This document shows, one piece after another, positions 24,701-36,700 of a DNA stretch of 64,000 nucleotides (its first letter is position 1; each line of letters begins with the position of its first letter). Below the pieces are notes generated by a model. That model was not told where the DNA came from, did not search any database, and saw nothing but the letters and a program-made list of their open reading frames with translations. A program made the translations under genes and the position numbers. This DNA comes from Edolisoma coerulescens (lineage: Eukaryota; Chordata; Aves; Passeriformes; Campephagidae). The DNA is taken from positions 66,036 to 130,035 of the forward strand of contig VWZW01005402.1 of assembly GCA_013397115.1 (NCBI GenBank), given 5' to 3'.

Positions 24701-27700
24701 ATTTCCAGCTTGGGAAGCCCACAGGCCAACAGCTCATGGCGAGTGAGCGGAGGCCTGCATCCATAAAAGCAGCTGAATGTCCTGGAATTGTGATACTCCA
24801 CGTGTACCTCCAGGCATTTCCTGGCCTGCGAGTTCAGCCGAGTGCCTGAGCTCCTGCATGGGTCTAAATAATAAAACATATGAGTTCACTGCCATGTGCC
24901 CAGAATTTTAAGGCCGCAGCTCTTGGCCAGCTCTTGTATGAATTGCTTCCATCAGGGCAGTAATCCAGGAAACTACGAGCACGAACTGCTTGCTTGATGG
25001 AAGTCGGTGGTTTGGTGCCTTCCTGGGTAAAGCCAGGGGAGAAAGGAAAGCTGCTGTTTTCTCTGTGTTCATCCCTTTTGTGTGCCCCACTGGGAGGGCA
25101 GCGAGGAGTGTTCCAGCAGGTACCACAGGCTCTGAGGAGATCCTGGCCCAGGGGGAGCTTCCACAGCGTGCTCAGGTGTCTGAGGAGTTAATAATGAAAT
25201 GACTGAAAATACCCACGTTTTCCTCTGCTGTTCTGAAGAAAAGAAAAACTCACTCTGCAAAAGGTTCTCTTCAATGAAACCATCCTTTGGCGTCAGTGTT
25301 TTTGGCAGAAGGTTCTCATGAGCTGTGCCAGCGAGTGACCACTTTGCGGAGGGGACCGGCAGCGGATCTGTCACAGAAAGGATGAGGAGTGAGCAGAGAA
25401 AACTGTTGTGTTCCCTGCAGGGAGCAAAGCGATTCTCCTGTGGTGGAAATCCCTTCCTGAAGGGCCCGGGGTGAGGTTCCACCAGCGTGACTCAGGAATT
25501 CCCCTCAGGTTTGCTGGAGCAGTGTCAGGCTCTGCCTTGTGCAGCTCCAAGCCCATGTGCTGAGGGCAGAGCTCACCTGGCCAGGGCAGCTGTGTGAGCA
25601 GCAGCTTGGGAAGGGAAGGCAGGAGATGCTTTGCAGACCTGCTCCAGACAGAACTGAGTCATTTGTCGAGGCTGGCGCTCTCGGAGCTGGTTGCCTGAGG
25701 CTGGCATGGCTCAGACAGGAGAGTGAGAATGCAGCCATCCAGATACACACAGAGGAGAGAAAAGTAACAGCTCCCAACATGTGACTGCAATGGAAGTGAA
25801 AAAAAGCATCCCCAATTAAAGCCATATGTGTTGGTGGATGTAGCTGCTCCTGAGAGGTTGGTGGAGGCTGCTTGTGCAGCACAAATGCAGCGGCTCCGGA
25901 ATGCCCTGGATTAGAACAGGCAGGCTCCTGCAGCACACGGAATCCCTGTGGAAACAGAGCTGTTCCTGCATGGCAGCAGCTCCCCCAACCCACCACCCTT
26001 AGGGGTTAAGGTAAGAGCTGTCTTGTCACCTGTCTCCTCCTCCCCTCTGTCCCTGCTCCTGAAGCACATTTTCCATGCAGCCTGGTGCTGTGCCATGTGG
26101 TTTTTTTTCACTGCTGGATGATGATGATGTCTCTGTGCAGGAGCAGAGATTTTTTCTTTTTCAGCAGACATGCATAATTTGGTTGTCAGGATAAATGGGC
26201 TCCCTGGATTTGGGCATGTGTGCAAGCCTGATGCTGGATCCTCCCTTCTCTCACCAGTGTGAGGCAGGAGGGGAGCAGGGAATTCTCCCAGTGCTCCAGA
26301 GCAGCAGCCTGTGGTCTGTAAACTCATTGCAATACCTGTGAGGTTGCAAGAAGGATCTAAACTAAACCTAAAATAGGCCTGTGGAGAGGAGCATCCTTGC
26401 TGTATTTGGGAAGACTTTCCAAGAAACATGATGTTCATGCAAACTCCTCCCGTGGAAGAACAGGAGCAGACCCTGCTTCGCACATAAAGGATGTGATCTA
26501 CATGACAAACTCTTATCAAAATACGTGTTTGCTGCTGTTGACACCTGTGATTAAACTGCACTAATGCCCCAGTGTCAGAGCCAGACTGGTGTGGTGTGTG
26601 GGGAGGAGCAGGCGAAGCATTTCCAGGGTGGATGTTTCCCGTGGAGCCACGCTGGGACAGAAGCGCTGAAAATCTGGGGAGATGCGGTGGAGGACTCAGT
26701 CCCACGGTGCTGTGGAAGCAGTGACAGCAGCTTGCAGGATGCTGGAGGGTTCCCTGCAGAGGCAGCAGGCGCCCAGCACGGTGCCAGACAGCGGGGCTGC
26801 TCTCCGTGGAGGAGCGAAGCCGAGAGGAATCCTCACCTTGCACGGAAGCGCGTGGCTTTCTGGGAATCCTGCCACGCTTGGGTCTGTGGGCTTGCAGATT
26901 AAGCTGATGGCAGGCGTAGATTTTTTTCCACCCAAAAGTGCTTTTGGTGCTGCTCTGCTGGATCTGGGTTTGCACTGAGGAGCTGCAGGAACAGTTTTAG
27001 AGATGCTGGCAAGGGTTGCAGTGGACACCTGGCTGATATTTGAGCTCGTGGGGAGACTCTTTCCTTGTTTTTCAGACAGATGCGGAATGAGCTTTACAAA
27101 ATCCAGAGGGATGCCCTGTGGCTGTGTTAACAACCAGGGAGAAGGGCAGTGTCCTGTGTGAGCTCTTGCTCTGTTGGCCAAGGGAGCCTTTTAAACCCGT
27201 GAGTGTCTCTGAGCTGATGCCTGATTTTTGGCACCCCTGGAATTTTCAGGGAGAGCACAACAATGCTTTCAACAGCCCTCTGAGGAGGAGACAGCTGCAG
27301 AAAAACAATGTGAAATCGCTGCAATCTGCTGTGCTGCAGCTTTGCCAGCAACAATCTGTCCTGGTGGCTGGCGAGGCTTCAGCCCTGGCAGCAGCTCTGC
27401 CCACCTGCCCTGTGTGACCCGGGAGAGCCACCCTTGTGAATCCCTCTGGTTTGGGCACACAGGGCTGTAATCACCGAGGGAGGGACTGTCACAGGCTCTC
27501 AGTGGTGTGCTCTGCCTTGATTTCACCCTCCTCACAGGCTTTACCAGATGGTCGTTTGAAAAAGAAGTTGCTGCTTGTTTGGATTCATTGGGTTTGTCTG
27601 GATCCTGCTGTTTGCTCTTCAGCAAATTTTACAGGAAGTACGAGGGCCAGGTTCGTGCTGGCTCTGTCACTAAGGTCCCATCCAGCCCCCTTTCAGGTGC

Positions 27701-30700
27701 AAGTGCTGGTGCTGCAGAGCATCCTCAGCGTTCTCTTGGTGAGCTGGGATCGCTCAGCACCTCCCTGGCTCAAAGCCTGCATGGCCCAGGATCAGGGTGT
27801 GAGTTTTCTGATGGATCCCAAAGGCCCCTCTCTCTTGGACTGAAAGCACTTGGCTTGGGGCTGACGGAAGCAGATGAGACAGGAAGGGAAGAGAACCAAA
27901 TTGGCTGTAGGTTGCTGTGGAGTCAGTGGAAAAAACTGTGGTGTGAACTTTGTCATGGTTTCCTTTTCTGCTGCATCACGATGCCCTGCCCTGAGCGTGG
28001 TCTGTGGCTTGCAGGGGGCTGCAGGCAGCAAAGAGGCAACACATGGGGTGTGTGTGCAGCCTCCAGCTGCTGCAGGAGGTTTGGGATGAGGTGGGACATG
28101 GGCAGGAGTCTGGGGCAGGCAGAGGTGGCTCCTTTGGCTGGCTGGGCTTCGCTCTGACGCAGTCCCTGCTGTTCCTGGGGCTTGGCAGCACCTTTTCCGT
28201 GCACAGTTGTTTTCCTGCTGCAGGCCCATGCTCCGAGGCAGGAGAGAGAGGAAGGAGAAGTGGGGGCTGCAGCTGGAGGGATTTGAGGCAGCTTGGACGG
28301 AGAATAGACTGGGGCCTGTGGGAAAACAAGCCCTGCTTTCACTTGAGAAGGTTGTGCAGGAAAGGAAACCTCGCACAGCTGCCCAGAACAACTGGGACGA
28401 TTGTGCTGGTGGCACTTGTGGAGCCGAGCTTGACCCTGCCAGCAGCTGGGGGTGGCAGGACCCTGGGGCAGGAACTGGGGGAGGCTGGGATGTTTTCAGT
28501 CAAAGCTGTCTCAGCCCTGGTCCCGAGCTGTTCCCTTGCTGGGTCTGGTGTGTGCTGGCGCTGCCGTGTTGGAGCTCCATGGGGTCCATGAGGACTCATC
28601 CCTGGCCCCAGCTGGGTATCTGGGGGGGCAGTTTTAGAGAGGTCTGTACAACTCTCATTTATGGTTCTTCTGAATTTGGAAAAAGCCCCCCCCCCAAGCC
28701 AGGACTTACCCATTTTCAGTATTAGGTTTGACCTGAATGAGCTCCTCTGTACTGGTGGGTAGTAGAACCTGAATGGCATAAATAAAATGGGTAACAAATG
28801 AATTGATTGTTTCGTTGTGTGGTTGTTGATAAGGCAATTACTTGTTTTTTCTAATGTATATGGTAATTGTAACCTGCTGTACTCTGCAGGGTGTTTGTTT
28901 AAATCACAGCATATATTTTAGTGAGAGATGTGTTGACCCAATTGTCAAAGTAAGTTTGTAATGAAAAGCCTCTCAGCCTGCATGTCCTCTCCTACTCTCT
29001 GGCTTCTGGAAGTGACTGAAGGAAATAGCACTTCACTGCTGCTGAAATCATCCCCAGAGTGCTGTTTAATGGCAGCGTGATGGATTAACCTCATTAGAGG
29101 TGCTAGTGTTGTACAAGAAAGCAAAACACTCTTGGAAAACTCAGGAAGCTTCCTTCATTCCAAGTCCCCTCTGTGACAAACCAGGAATGTCCAAAACCTC
29201 GTCCTGTTGCGGGTGCTGGTTTGCCTGGAGCTCTGCAGGGCACATTTCAGGGGCCAGGTGCTGCAGGAACGAGACAAACTGCTGGGTTTTGTGTCCCTGG
29301 GAAGGAAAGAGCATCCTCAGGCATCAGCAGCATGACTCCACTTGTGTTTGTGCAAGCTGGTGCTCCTGGCCTCTGCATTTATTTCTCTTTTTCTCAGGTG
29401 GCTGCTGGTGGTTGGGTTTATGCCCTGCTGATGAGCTGTGCAAAGAGATTGTGTTCTAGGCTCATTTCCTTCTCACTCTTCTTGAAAGTGAGTTCTCCTG
29501 CACAGTTCTCCTTCAGAGAATTCGATCAGTTCATACACTTGGTGGATTCATAATAATTTTTTTTTTCATTTGGGAGTCAGGACATGTTTTAATGAATTAA
29601 TTTTCAAATTGATATCTCCTTAATCATCACTTCCTCAGACCCTGCAAAGTATTTGCATCTTATAATTTAAGTGCTTTGAAACTGGGTATCAAGTGAAACT
29701 GTTAACCAGGATGAGATGAAATTCACATTTGCACCTTAATCTCGTCTGAGCATTTTCAAGTGCTGGAAGTTAATTACATCCCTGGTAGTCCTTTGATACT
29801 TGAGTAATTTTGGAGCACAATGACTTAAATTTGTGCTCATTGCCTGTTAGAAATTTCACTCCTCAGCTGACATGGAAAAATTTCCTTGTGCTCTCTGTTC
29901 TTCCTGTGGGTCCAGCTGGATTTGCGGGCAGGATTTGGGTCGTGGAGTCACGATAGTTGTTGCCAGTGTATCATTTACTGAGAGCCCAAACCTTCCAGCT
30001 GTGGATCAGGTTTCTGCAGATCAAGAATATCTTCGGCTCCTGGAGTTGGGGGTGTTTCTTTGGGCGTCTCCAGTGGTTGTTTGGCACGAGCTGTGTGATG
30101 GAAGATGCTGCACCTCATTCCCAATGGAGCAGCTGCCCTTGGCACTTGTGAGGGAGGGCCTGGCAGAGGCTCTGGGAGCCAGGGCTCCTGGGTTGCTTTC
30201 CCTTCTCTACAGCTGACTCACAGCAAGGCATAATTTGCCCACAGAGCCTCAGCTGCCTGTTTGAAAAATGGGGTAATTGCTGCCCTCGTACTTCTGCAAA
30301 ATATGACGGAGTCCTTAGGTTGAAGTTTCTGCACCTACTGGCTCGGCACCATAAAATGCTTCACAAAATGCTCTGAAAACAGCAAATAACTCCGATCTGT
30401 CCTCTGTTCTCCCATCCCCACGGATCAAAGCCACAGAGGTTGTATAAGCAGGGGAATTCTGGATGACTTTTGCTTTCCAGCCGGCAGTGGGGAGTTTGAA
30501 TTTGGATTTCTGACAATGACGCAGCTTGTTGGAGCCATTCTGCATTGAAATGGGGTCCTGTTCAGCACTCCTAATGAGAGGGTAAAGGCAGCTAAATACA
30601 GCTGTCTTCCTCAGTGTCATTTGGGATTTATTAGCAAATATGCAGTGGAATTGAATCCCTCGTAAGTACTCTGCAGCTAATGGTAGATAGCAATTAGCTG

Positions 30701-33700
30701 AAATGACTACTGTGGAGCACTGATGCTGCATCAGTGAGGGGACAGGAAATCTGGAGCCAGCACACAGACCCAGCAGCTTCCAGAACTCCCTGTAGTTGTT
30801 CCCTCTGGATTTTCTGTTTCATGCCCTTAGCAAAAGACTGCTATGAAAATCGTCTGGGTAATCCCTGGAGCTCCAGCTTGAGCAAACACTTCCCCAGCAG
30901 CAGCGAGTGTGTGTGTATGTTATTATTTTCAGCTCAGGGGTCATTGAAAGGACTCACTGCAATGCTCCTACCAGCAGAAGTGTGTGGAGTGGGAACCTCC
31001 TCCCCTGCAGATGTGCTGGAGGCACAGAGATGTGAAGGGATCCGGCCTGGATGCTCAGAACCAGTTCAGAAGCTGGGCAGGACTGGGTGCAGCATTCATG
31101 GTTTCATCTCTGACCTTTCCCTCTCCAAACTCAACAGGAGGTTTTGTTTCTTTCCCCTCACTAATGAGGTGAGGTGTAGGTCAGGGTGGCCCAGGGGTTC
31201 TGCCCTTTGGCTGGAGGGGAACCAGCTCCTGTGTGTCGGTTTCCAGCTTCCAAAAGTGGCTTGAATCAGGCTAATTCCATGTGTATCTTGGTTTGTTTGT
31301 CACCCTGCCTGCCAGCCTGTGTTTGAGACAGAAAACTGCTTGTCAGGAGGGGGTTAGTGCTGGGGATGTGATGTGGGTGGGGAGTGAGGGGCTGTGCTGG
31401 CCACGTTCCACCAGAACGGGTTTTGGGAGTGAGATAATTGAGTATTTTCATTATTCTCCTGCCAGGTTGCTGCTGGGGGTGTTGAGATGAGAGGGACTGA
31501 ATGATGGCCAGGTGCAGTGCCGTGGCAAGGGGATGGTTTTTCAGGGTAGGAAGTTGAAATCGTGTGTATTTAGGAGCAAGTAATGGGATTTTCTTAAAGA
31601 TGGGAGCTCATTTGGGAGCATGAGAGAGGCAGGTGTGGATGTACTGGACCCTGCCTGGGGCAGAGTAATCAGGGAAAATTGCCCAAAACCCCTTGGAGGA
31701 GTGCTCCAGGCAGAGAAGAGCAGTGCAGGGCTGGCCTGAGGCTAAATGGGTAAAAATTCACCGTGGATAAACTCGGGCTGTGCCTCAGGAGGGTCTGGAA
31801 CAGCTTTCCTCAGGTAGGGAAGCACAGGAAAACACTGGGACCCTTCACTGAGGGAAATGTGAACTCCCCCAGTGTGTCCCCATCAGTGGAAGGGACACAT
31901 CCCCAAGGGTCTGGAGCCACCTGCACCTGGAGGTTCAGAGTCCTCAGCTGCCCCTCAGGTACAGGAGCCGTGCAGGGCTGGGAAAGGAAATTGCTAAAGG
32001 GGAATAATTCCCAGCTTGATTGACTGGCAGCATGCCCTGGAAGAAAGTAATTATTTAAATGCATATTTAGTTCGTTAAGGCAGGGAATATGCATTTACAC
32101 TGAGCACCTGGTAAATTTGATCCTTTTTTGGTTTGGAAAAAAATGTTTAATTGCCCGTCACCAGCACTCTGGAATTAGATTTATTTTTGTACAAAACTTA
32201 ATCAGATTGCAAGTAAGATGCTAAAATCTGTTGCTTCACTAACTCATATCAATAGAAGTACTAAGGGGGATTTTTTTACTACTCTTGGTGGTTTTGATGG
32301 GCTTTTTTTCTGCCTTACCTTCTGTCTAAAAGCTTGGAGTTTTGAACTACACAAGGTCTGATTGGGAACGAGTTTTGCAGTCGCCCCCACTAACATGAAT
32401 CAAATATCTATAAATACCTTTCCTTTTCCCTTTTCTCCTTTTTTTTTAAAGGCAGTTTCACCTTGCAGGCAGGAAGAGGTTCTCTTGCCCTGTGGTATTT
32501 GTAATATTTAAGGCAGCAGACAGCTGACCCCAGGCTCTGTCTGGTGACAGGATGATTTTCTGTGTAACCTGATGGATTTGTTGTCAGCAGTGACAGGTTG
32601 CTGTGAGCAAGGCAGCCCTGAGCAGGGTGTTGGGAGGTCTGAGAGGGCTCCACGCTCCAGCGTGGTGTTGCCACTCTGGGGACCTCTATCATCACCAATT
32701 TTAATATCCTAATTAGAGTGCTTGGCAGCACTCATGGTGATCATTGACAATGGCACTGGTGGCACCTTGTGCTGCTCCCTTCATTTCTCACTTGACAATG
32801 TCCTTGGCTTCCCCAGCACTCCTGGGACTGTCTCTGCCTTCTCCAAATTGCTGAAAACATTTGATATGTAAGAATCTTTGTATTTTACCTTCTCCAAAGC
32901 CACATTTTTGCTGTGGAATTCTTTGAACAAGCTTGCAGCAGGCAAAAGGCAATCTGTGCTCCAGCTCCTCATTAGCTGCTGCCTGACAGTGATGGCTGAC
33001 CCTGGGAATTCTTGTTCAAGGCTGCTCCTCCCGTTCTTCTCAGCTCTTTTTGCCTTCATATCAGTTCTCCTTTAAAGAAAAACTTAAGGAGGAGGGAGGG
33101 AGGCCCTGCCCGTGTTGGATTGGGAAGAGGTTTCCTCCTGCCTGTCATCCTTTTCTGCTTCATGAGCGTGAGAAGCAACACCCATTCCTGGACAGGAGAC
33201 TGGCAGGTGTCACATTGATGGGGACCAAGTCATCTGCCAGCATTGTGCCACCCACTCGTTCCCCTGGCAGAATTCTGGGCAGATTGTTGAGTGCATTTGT
33301 GGCCAAACACTGCATTTATATGTGGCCTTTTATTGCTTTTTCAAAAAATGTTCTCTTTGTTGTTGTGCTCTGGGAGCCTCCTCCTTCGCTGCTGTTTTGT
33401 GGGATTGTGTAACCCAAGGTGTGGAGGAGCTGCAGGGCTTGCCCAGCTCCAGCTGGGAAGTGATGCTGGGACTTGTTGCTGGACGCACCAGCCCTGTTCT
33501 GATTTCTAAATTACAGCTGGTGTCTTCAAAGCTTCTTGTCTGGCCACACTTGACACAGCCTCTCACGTCCCTGCTTTCGGAAGGAAATGTTTTTGTCTGG
33601 GACTGGATCTGGGGAGGTCGTTGGACCTTTCTGGCTGCTTGTGATGGGCCTGGAGTCTGGGATGATTTAACTGGATGATCTTCAATCTCACTTCCAACCC

Positions 33701-36700
33701 CGATTCTGTGAATATTTGGAAATCCCACCTGTCTGGAGGAACACACAAATCTGAGTGCTTTGCACTGATTTCGGGCAAAGCTCATGAACAGGGGCCACCT
33801 GCAGTGACCTTTCCCCTCTCCCCTGGTCAGACCATGATCTGGGACGTGCTGGTGGAGAGAAGGTTGAGCGTGGTGGGGGAGTTGTGCCAAGCAGCCCCAG
33901 TGTCCCAGCCATGGAAAAGCAGCTCGTGTTGTGCTGAGTCTCTTCTGAGCTGCACCAGATGGCCCAGCCCAGCTCCTCCAGCCTGTCCCAGTAATCTGCT
34001 GACTCAGGACGATGGGAATCTTCTTGGCTGGCATTAAGGCCTGAGCAGCAGGTGCTTGCTGAGGTGACACAGGCTCAGGCGCGTTCCCTGTGTGTCAGCA
34101 GAGCAGAAACTTCACACCCGAGGGCTGGGAGGGAGCAGGATGTGCCTCTCAGGGCTCGTTTGGAGCCCATTTAAATGGGCAGGGATGTGCTCCGTGGGAG
34201 CTGCTTTCTGCTTTTCCCAGCTCTGAGAGCTGCTCGGATTATCTCTGATACTTGCCAGGCTTCCTGGGTGGCCTCTTGGGAGCCTGGCGGGTTAAGGAGT
34301 GCTCTGCCCAAAGGTGACCTTTTGGGGGAACCCTGAGCTCCTCACCTGACAAGGGCAGGTTTGAAGCCCTTCTGCTCTTGGAGCAAATGGGCAGCAACAG
34401 GAAAAGCTGATGAACCCCAGGGCAAAGTGCTTTGGGAAAAGACCAGTCCAGAAGGGAGGGAGCTGCTTGCCTTTGACCATCTCACGGACTCTTTTCTAGG
34501 GCTCATTTTTCTTGTGCACCACTGAAAACATGTGAGTGAGCCAAGACACTCCTGTTCCTGGAATTCAGCTGTCAACTCACCTCTCTGCTACCTGAAACAA
34601 CAGTGGATGGGGGATATTGTATTTCCTAGAGGAAAGAAGACCTTTCTCTCTGTGGGCCTCTGGAAGTGCTCCTTAATTAATGGTTGTGCTGCCCGTGCAG
34701 GTGAAGTGGAAACTGGAGACCAGCTGAAAACTGGAGAGCAGTGTGGGCTATGTAGGTGGGAAGATGCCATCAGCATCTGCAAAGCCTGGGTCCTGCCTGC
34801 CTGCAAGATTGTTCCAAGTAGAGCTCAGCCCCACTGCTTCCTTCTGCCAGTGGCTTTGGAGCTCTGGGTGTACGTTCAGAAAATGCACAGAGAGCAGGAG
34901 AAGAGGTAGGGGAGGGCTGGGACCTCATTGTCATTGACTGTTTTCCCTTTACTGGTCTGTCAGGGTGGTTCAGGTTTGTCCTTTTAGTTGTATTTTATGG
35001 GCAGTTGAGCTATGGGCTTTGGAAGCCTTTTTAAAGTGGACTTTTAGTGTGCTCGAGTTGGTTCCTTGACCTTTAGTTGATTCCTCTGCCCTTGGCATTG
35101 TGTTCCTGAGTGCTGTTGAGCCTGAAGTGGTTGAACTGCATGCAAAGGTGCTTCCCAAAAGTAGCTCTGAAGGGCAGGTGGGTTTTACAAGTGGGTTGTG
35201 TTTCGATTAATAATTGCCTTGGACAGCAAGGACTGCAGTGAAGGCTTGGCAGAGCAGGATGCAGGGAAAAAGCCTCCTGTCCCTTCCCCTTGTTTGCTCA
35301 GGTCCCAGTCTGGGCAGTGATGTTAATTAGATAAGTCAGATACTCTGCAGAGCAGCCTGTTCAAGGACAAACAGATTTTAATTAAGGGCTGTGTGCACTG
35401 AAAGGTCATGTCACTGCCTTGTGCCTGGACAGTAACTATGGGAACACCAGGGGAAAGCACCCAGAGAGTGTGAATGTGTCACAGAGTGGGTTTGGGGCAC
35501 AGAATTCACTTTGGGGAATGGCAGATATGGTCCCACCCTTGCAGTGTGTACCTGGGTTTGTTGCTGTGGGAATGGGAACCTTCACTTCAAGCTCTTAAAA
35601 TAACCCAAGAAGTTCCCTGCAAGCTGTACAGCAATGCCATGAATTTGGGAAATTGGACTGTTTTTTGGACTGTTCACAGCTGGTGAACTCAATTTCTCAA
35701 AGAGAACATGGATATTGGGAAGAGTTTTGTTGGGGTTGAAATTTGAGCTCAAGTTGGGTTGAAATTTGAGCTCTAGTTTCCTTCTGTCTCTTCCACTTTC
35801 TGACTGGAACCATTAACTCCAGTGGTAGTGGTTCATTCCTGCATTTCAGGTCCTCTCAAGATTCATCCCCACTAAGCTTCCTGAAGCTAATCCTGCTGAT
35901 TTGAGTACAAGGTGTTCCTTGTCTTCCTTCAGTCCCAAAGCTCCTTTCAGCTCTTTGGGATGTATCAGCTGAGACTTGTCCTTACCTGATGATGATGCTG
36001 GATCTACAAACCATGGATGTACCTTGGGACTGACAAAATTTTGGGGGGATCCCCATGCAGAAACTCATTAATTTTCGTGTGGTCTAGCAAGAGGATCAGC
36101 AGAGAGAAGTTAAGTGTTTTTAGTCTTTGAATTTTTATTCCTGCTATCAAACAGAAGCTGAGGCAGGGACAAATGCTGCACTGGCACCACAAGTAGCTTT
36201 TCTTGTATAAATAAAATAGCCACTCAAATGTGGGCTTCGCTTTGGAATCAAATGTTTGTGTGGGAGTTTGGGGTGGGAGCTCACAGGAGCTGCTTCACAA
36301 CCCCCTTCTCCCTCTTGTTATTTGGTGGCTTTGGTGACAAATGAACAGCAAGGCAGAAGAGGTCACAGGTGTGTTTGGAGGGAGAGTTTAAAACCAGGTC
36401 TTTTGCTGTTTTTCTTTTGTTTGGTCAGTCCTCGTGGCTGTCCTGCTTTGGAGGATGCCCTGGGGCTGCCAAGCCTTGGGTGTTTGGAACTGCAGGGAGC
36501 CGACTCAGCAGGGAGATTGCCAGGGAAAGGGGCTTGGATTTCAGGGGGTTTATGAACTGCTCGTGGAGGAGCTGGCTTTGTTTCCTGGCAGCTGAGAAAG
36601 CGCCGTTCTGCCTGTTTGTAGGGAAAACGTGTCAGGGTTGGTATTTCCTACGAGCATCTCCCTGTGCCCCTTGCGGGAAGGGGAGGCGAGTGCTGGTGTG

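Noticed and set aside
33330..34070. 246-codon minus-strand open frame
   Set aside because: It overlaps the CR1 tip at 33661-33712 in antisense, has no known domain, and is likely non-coding.
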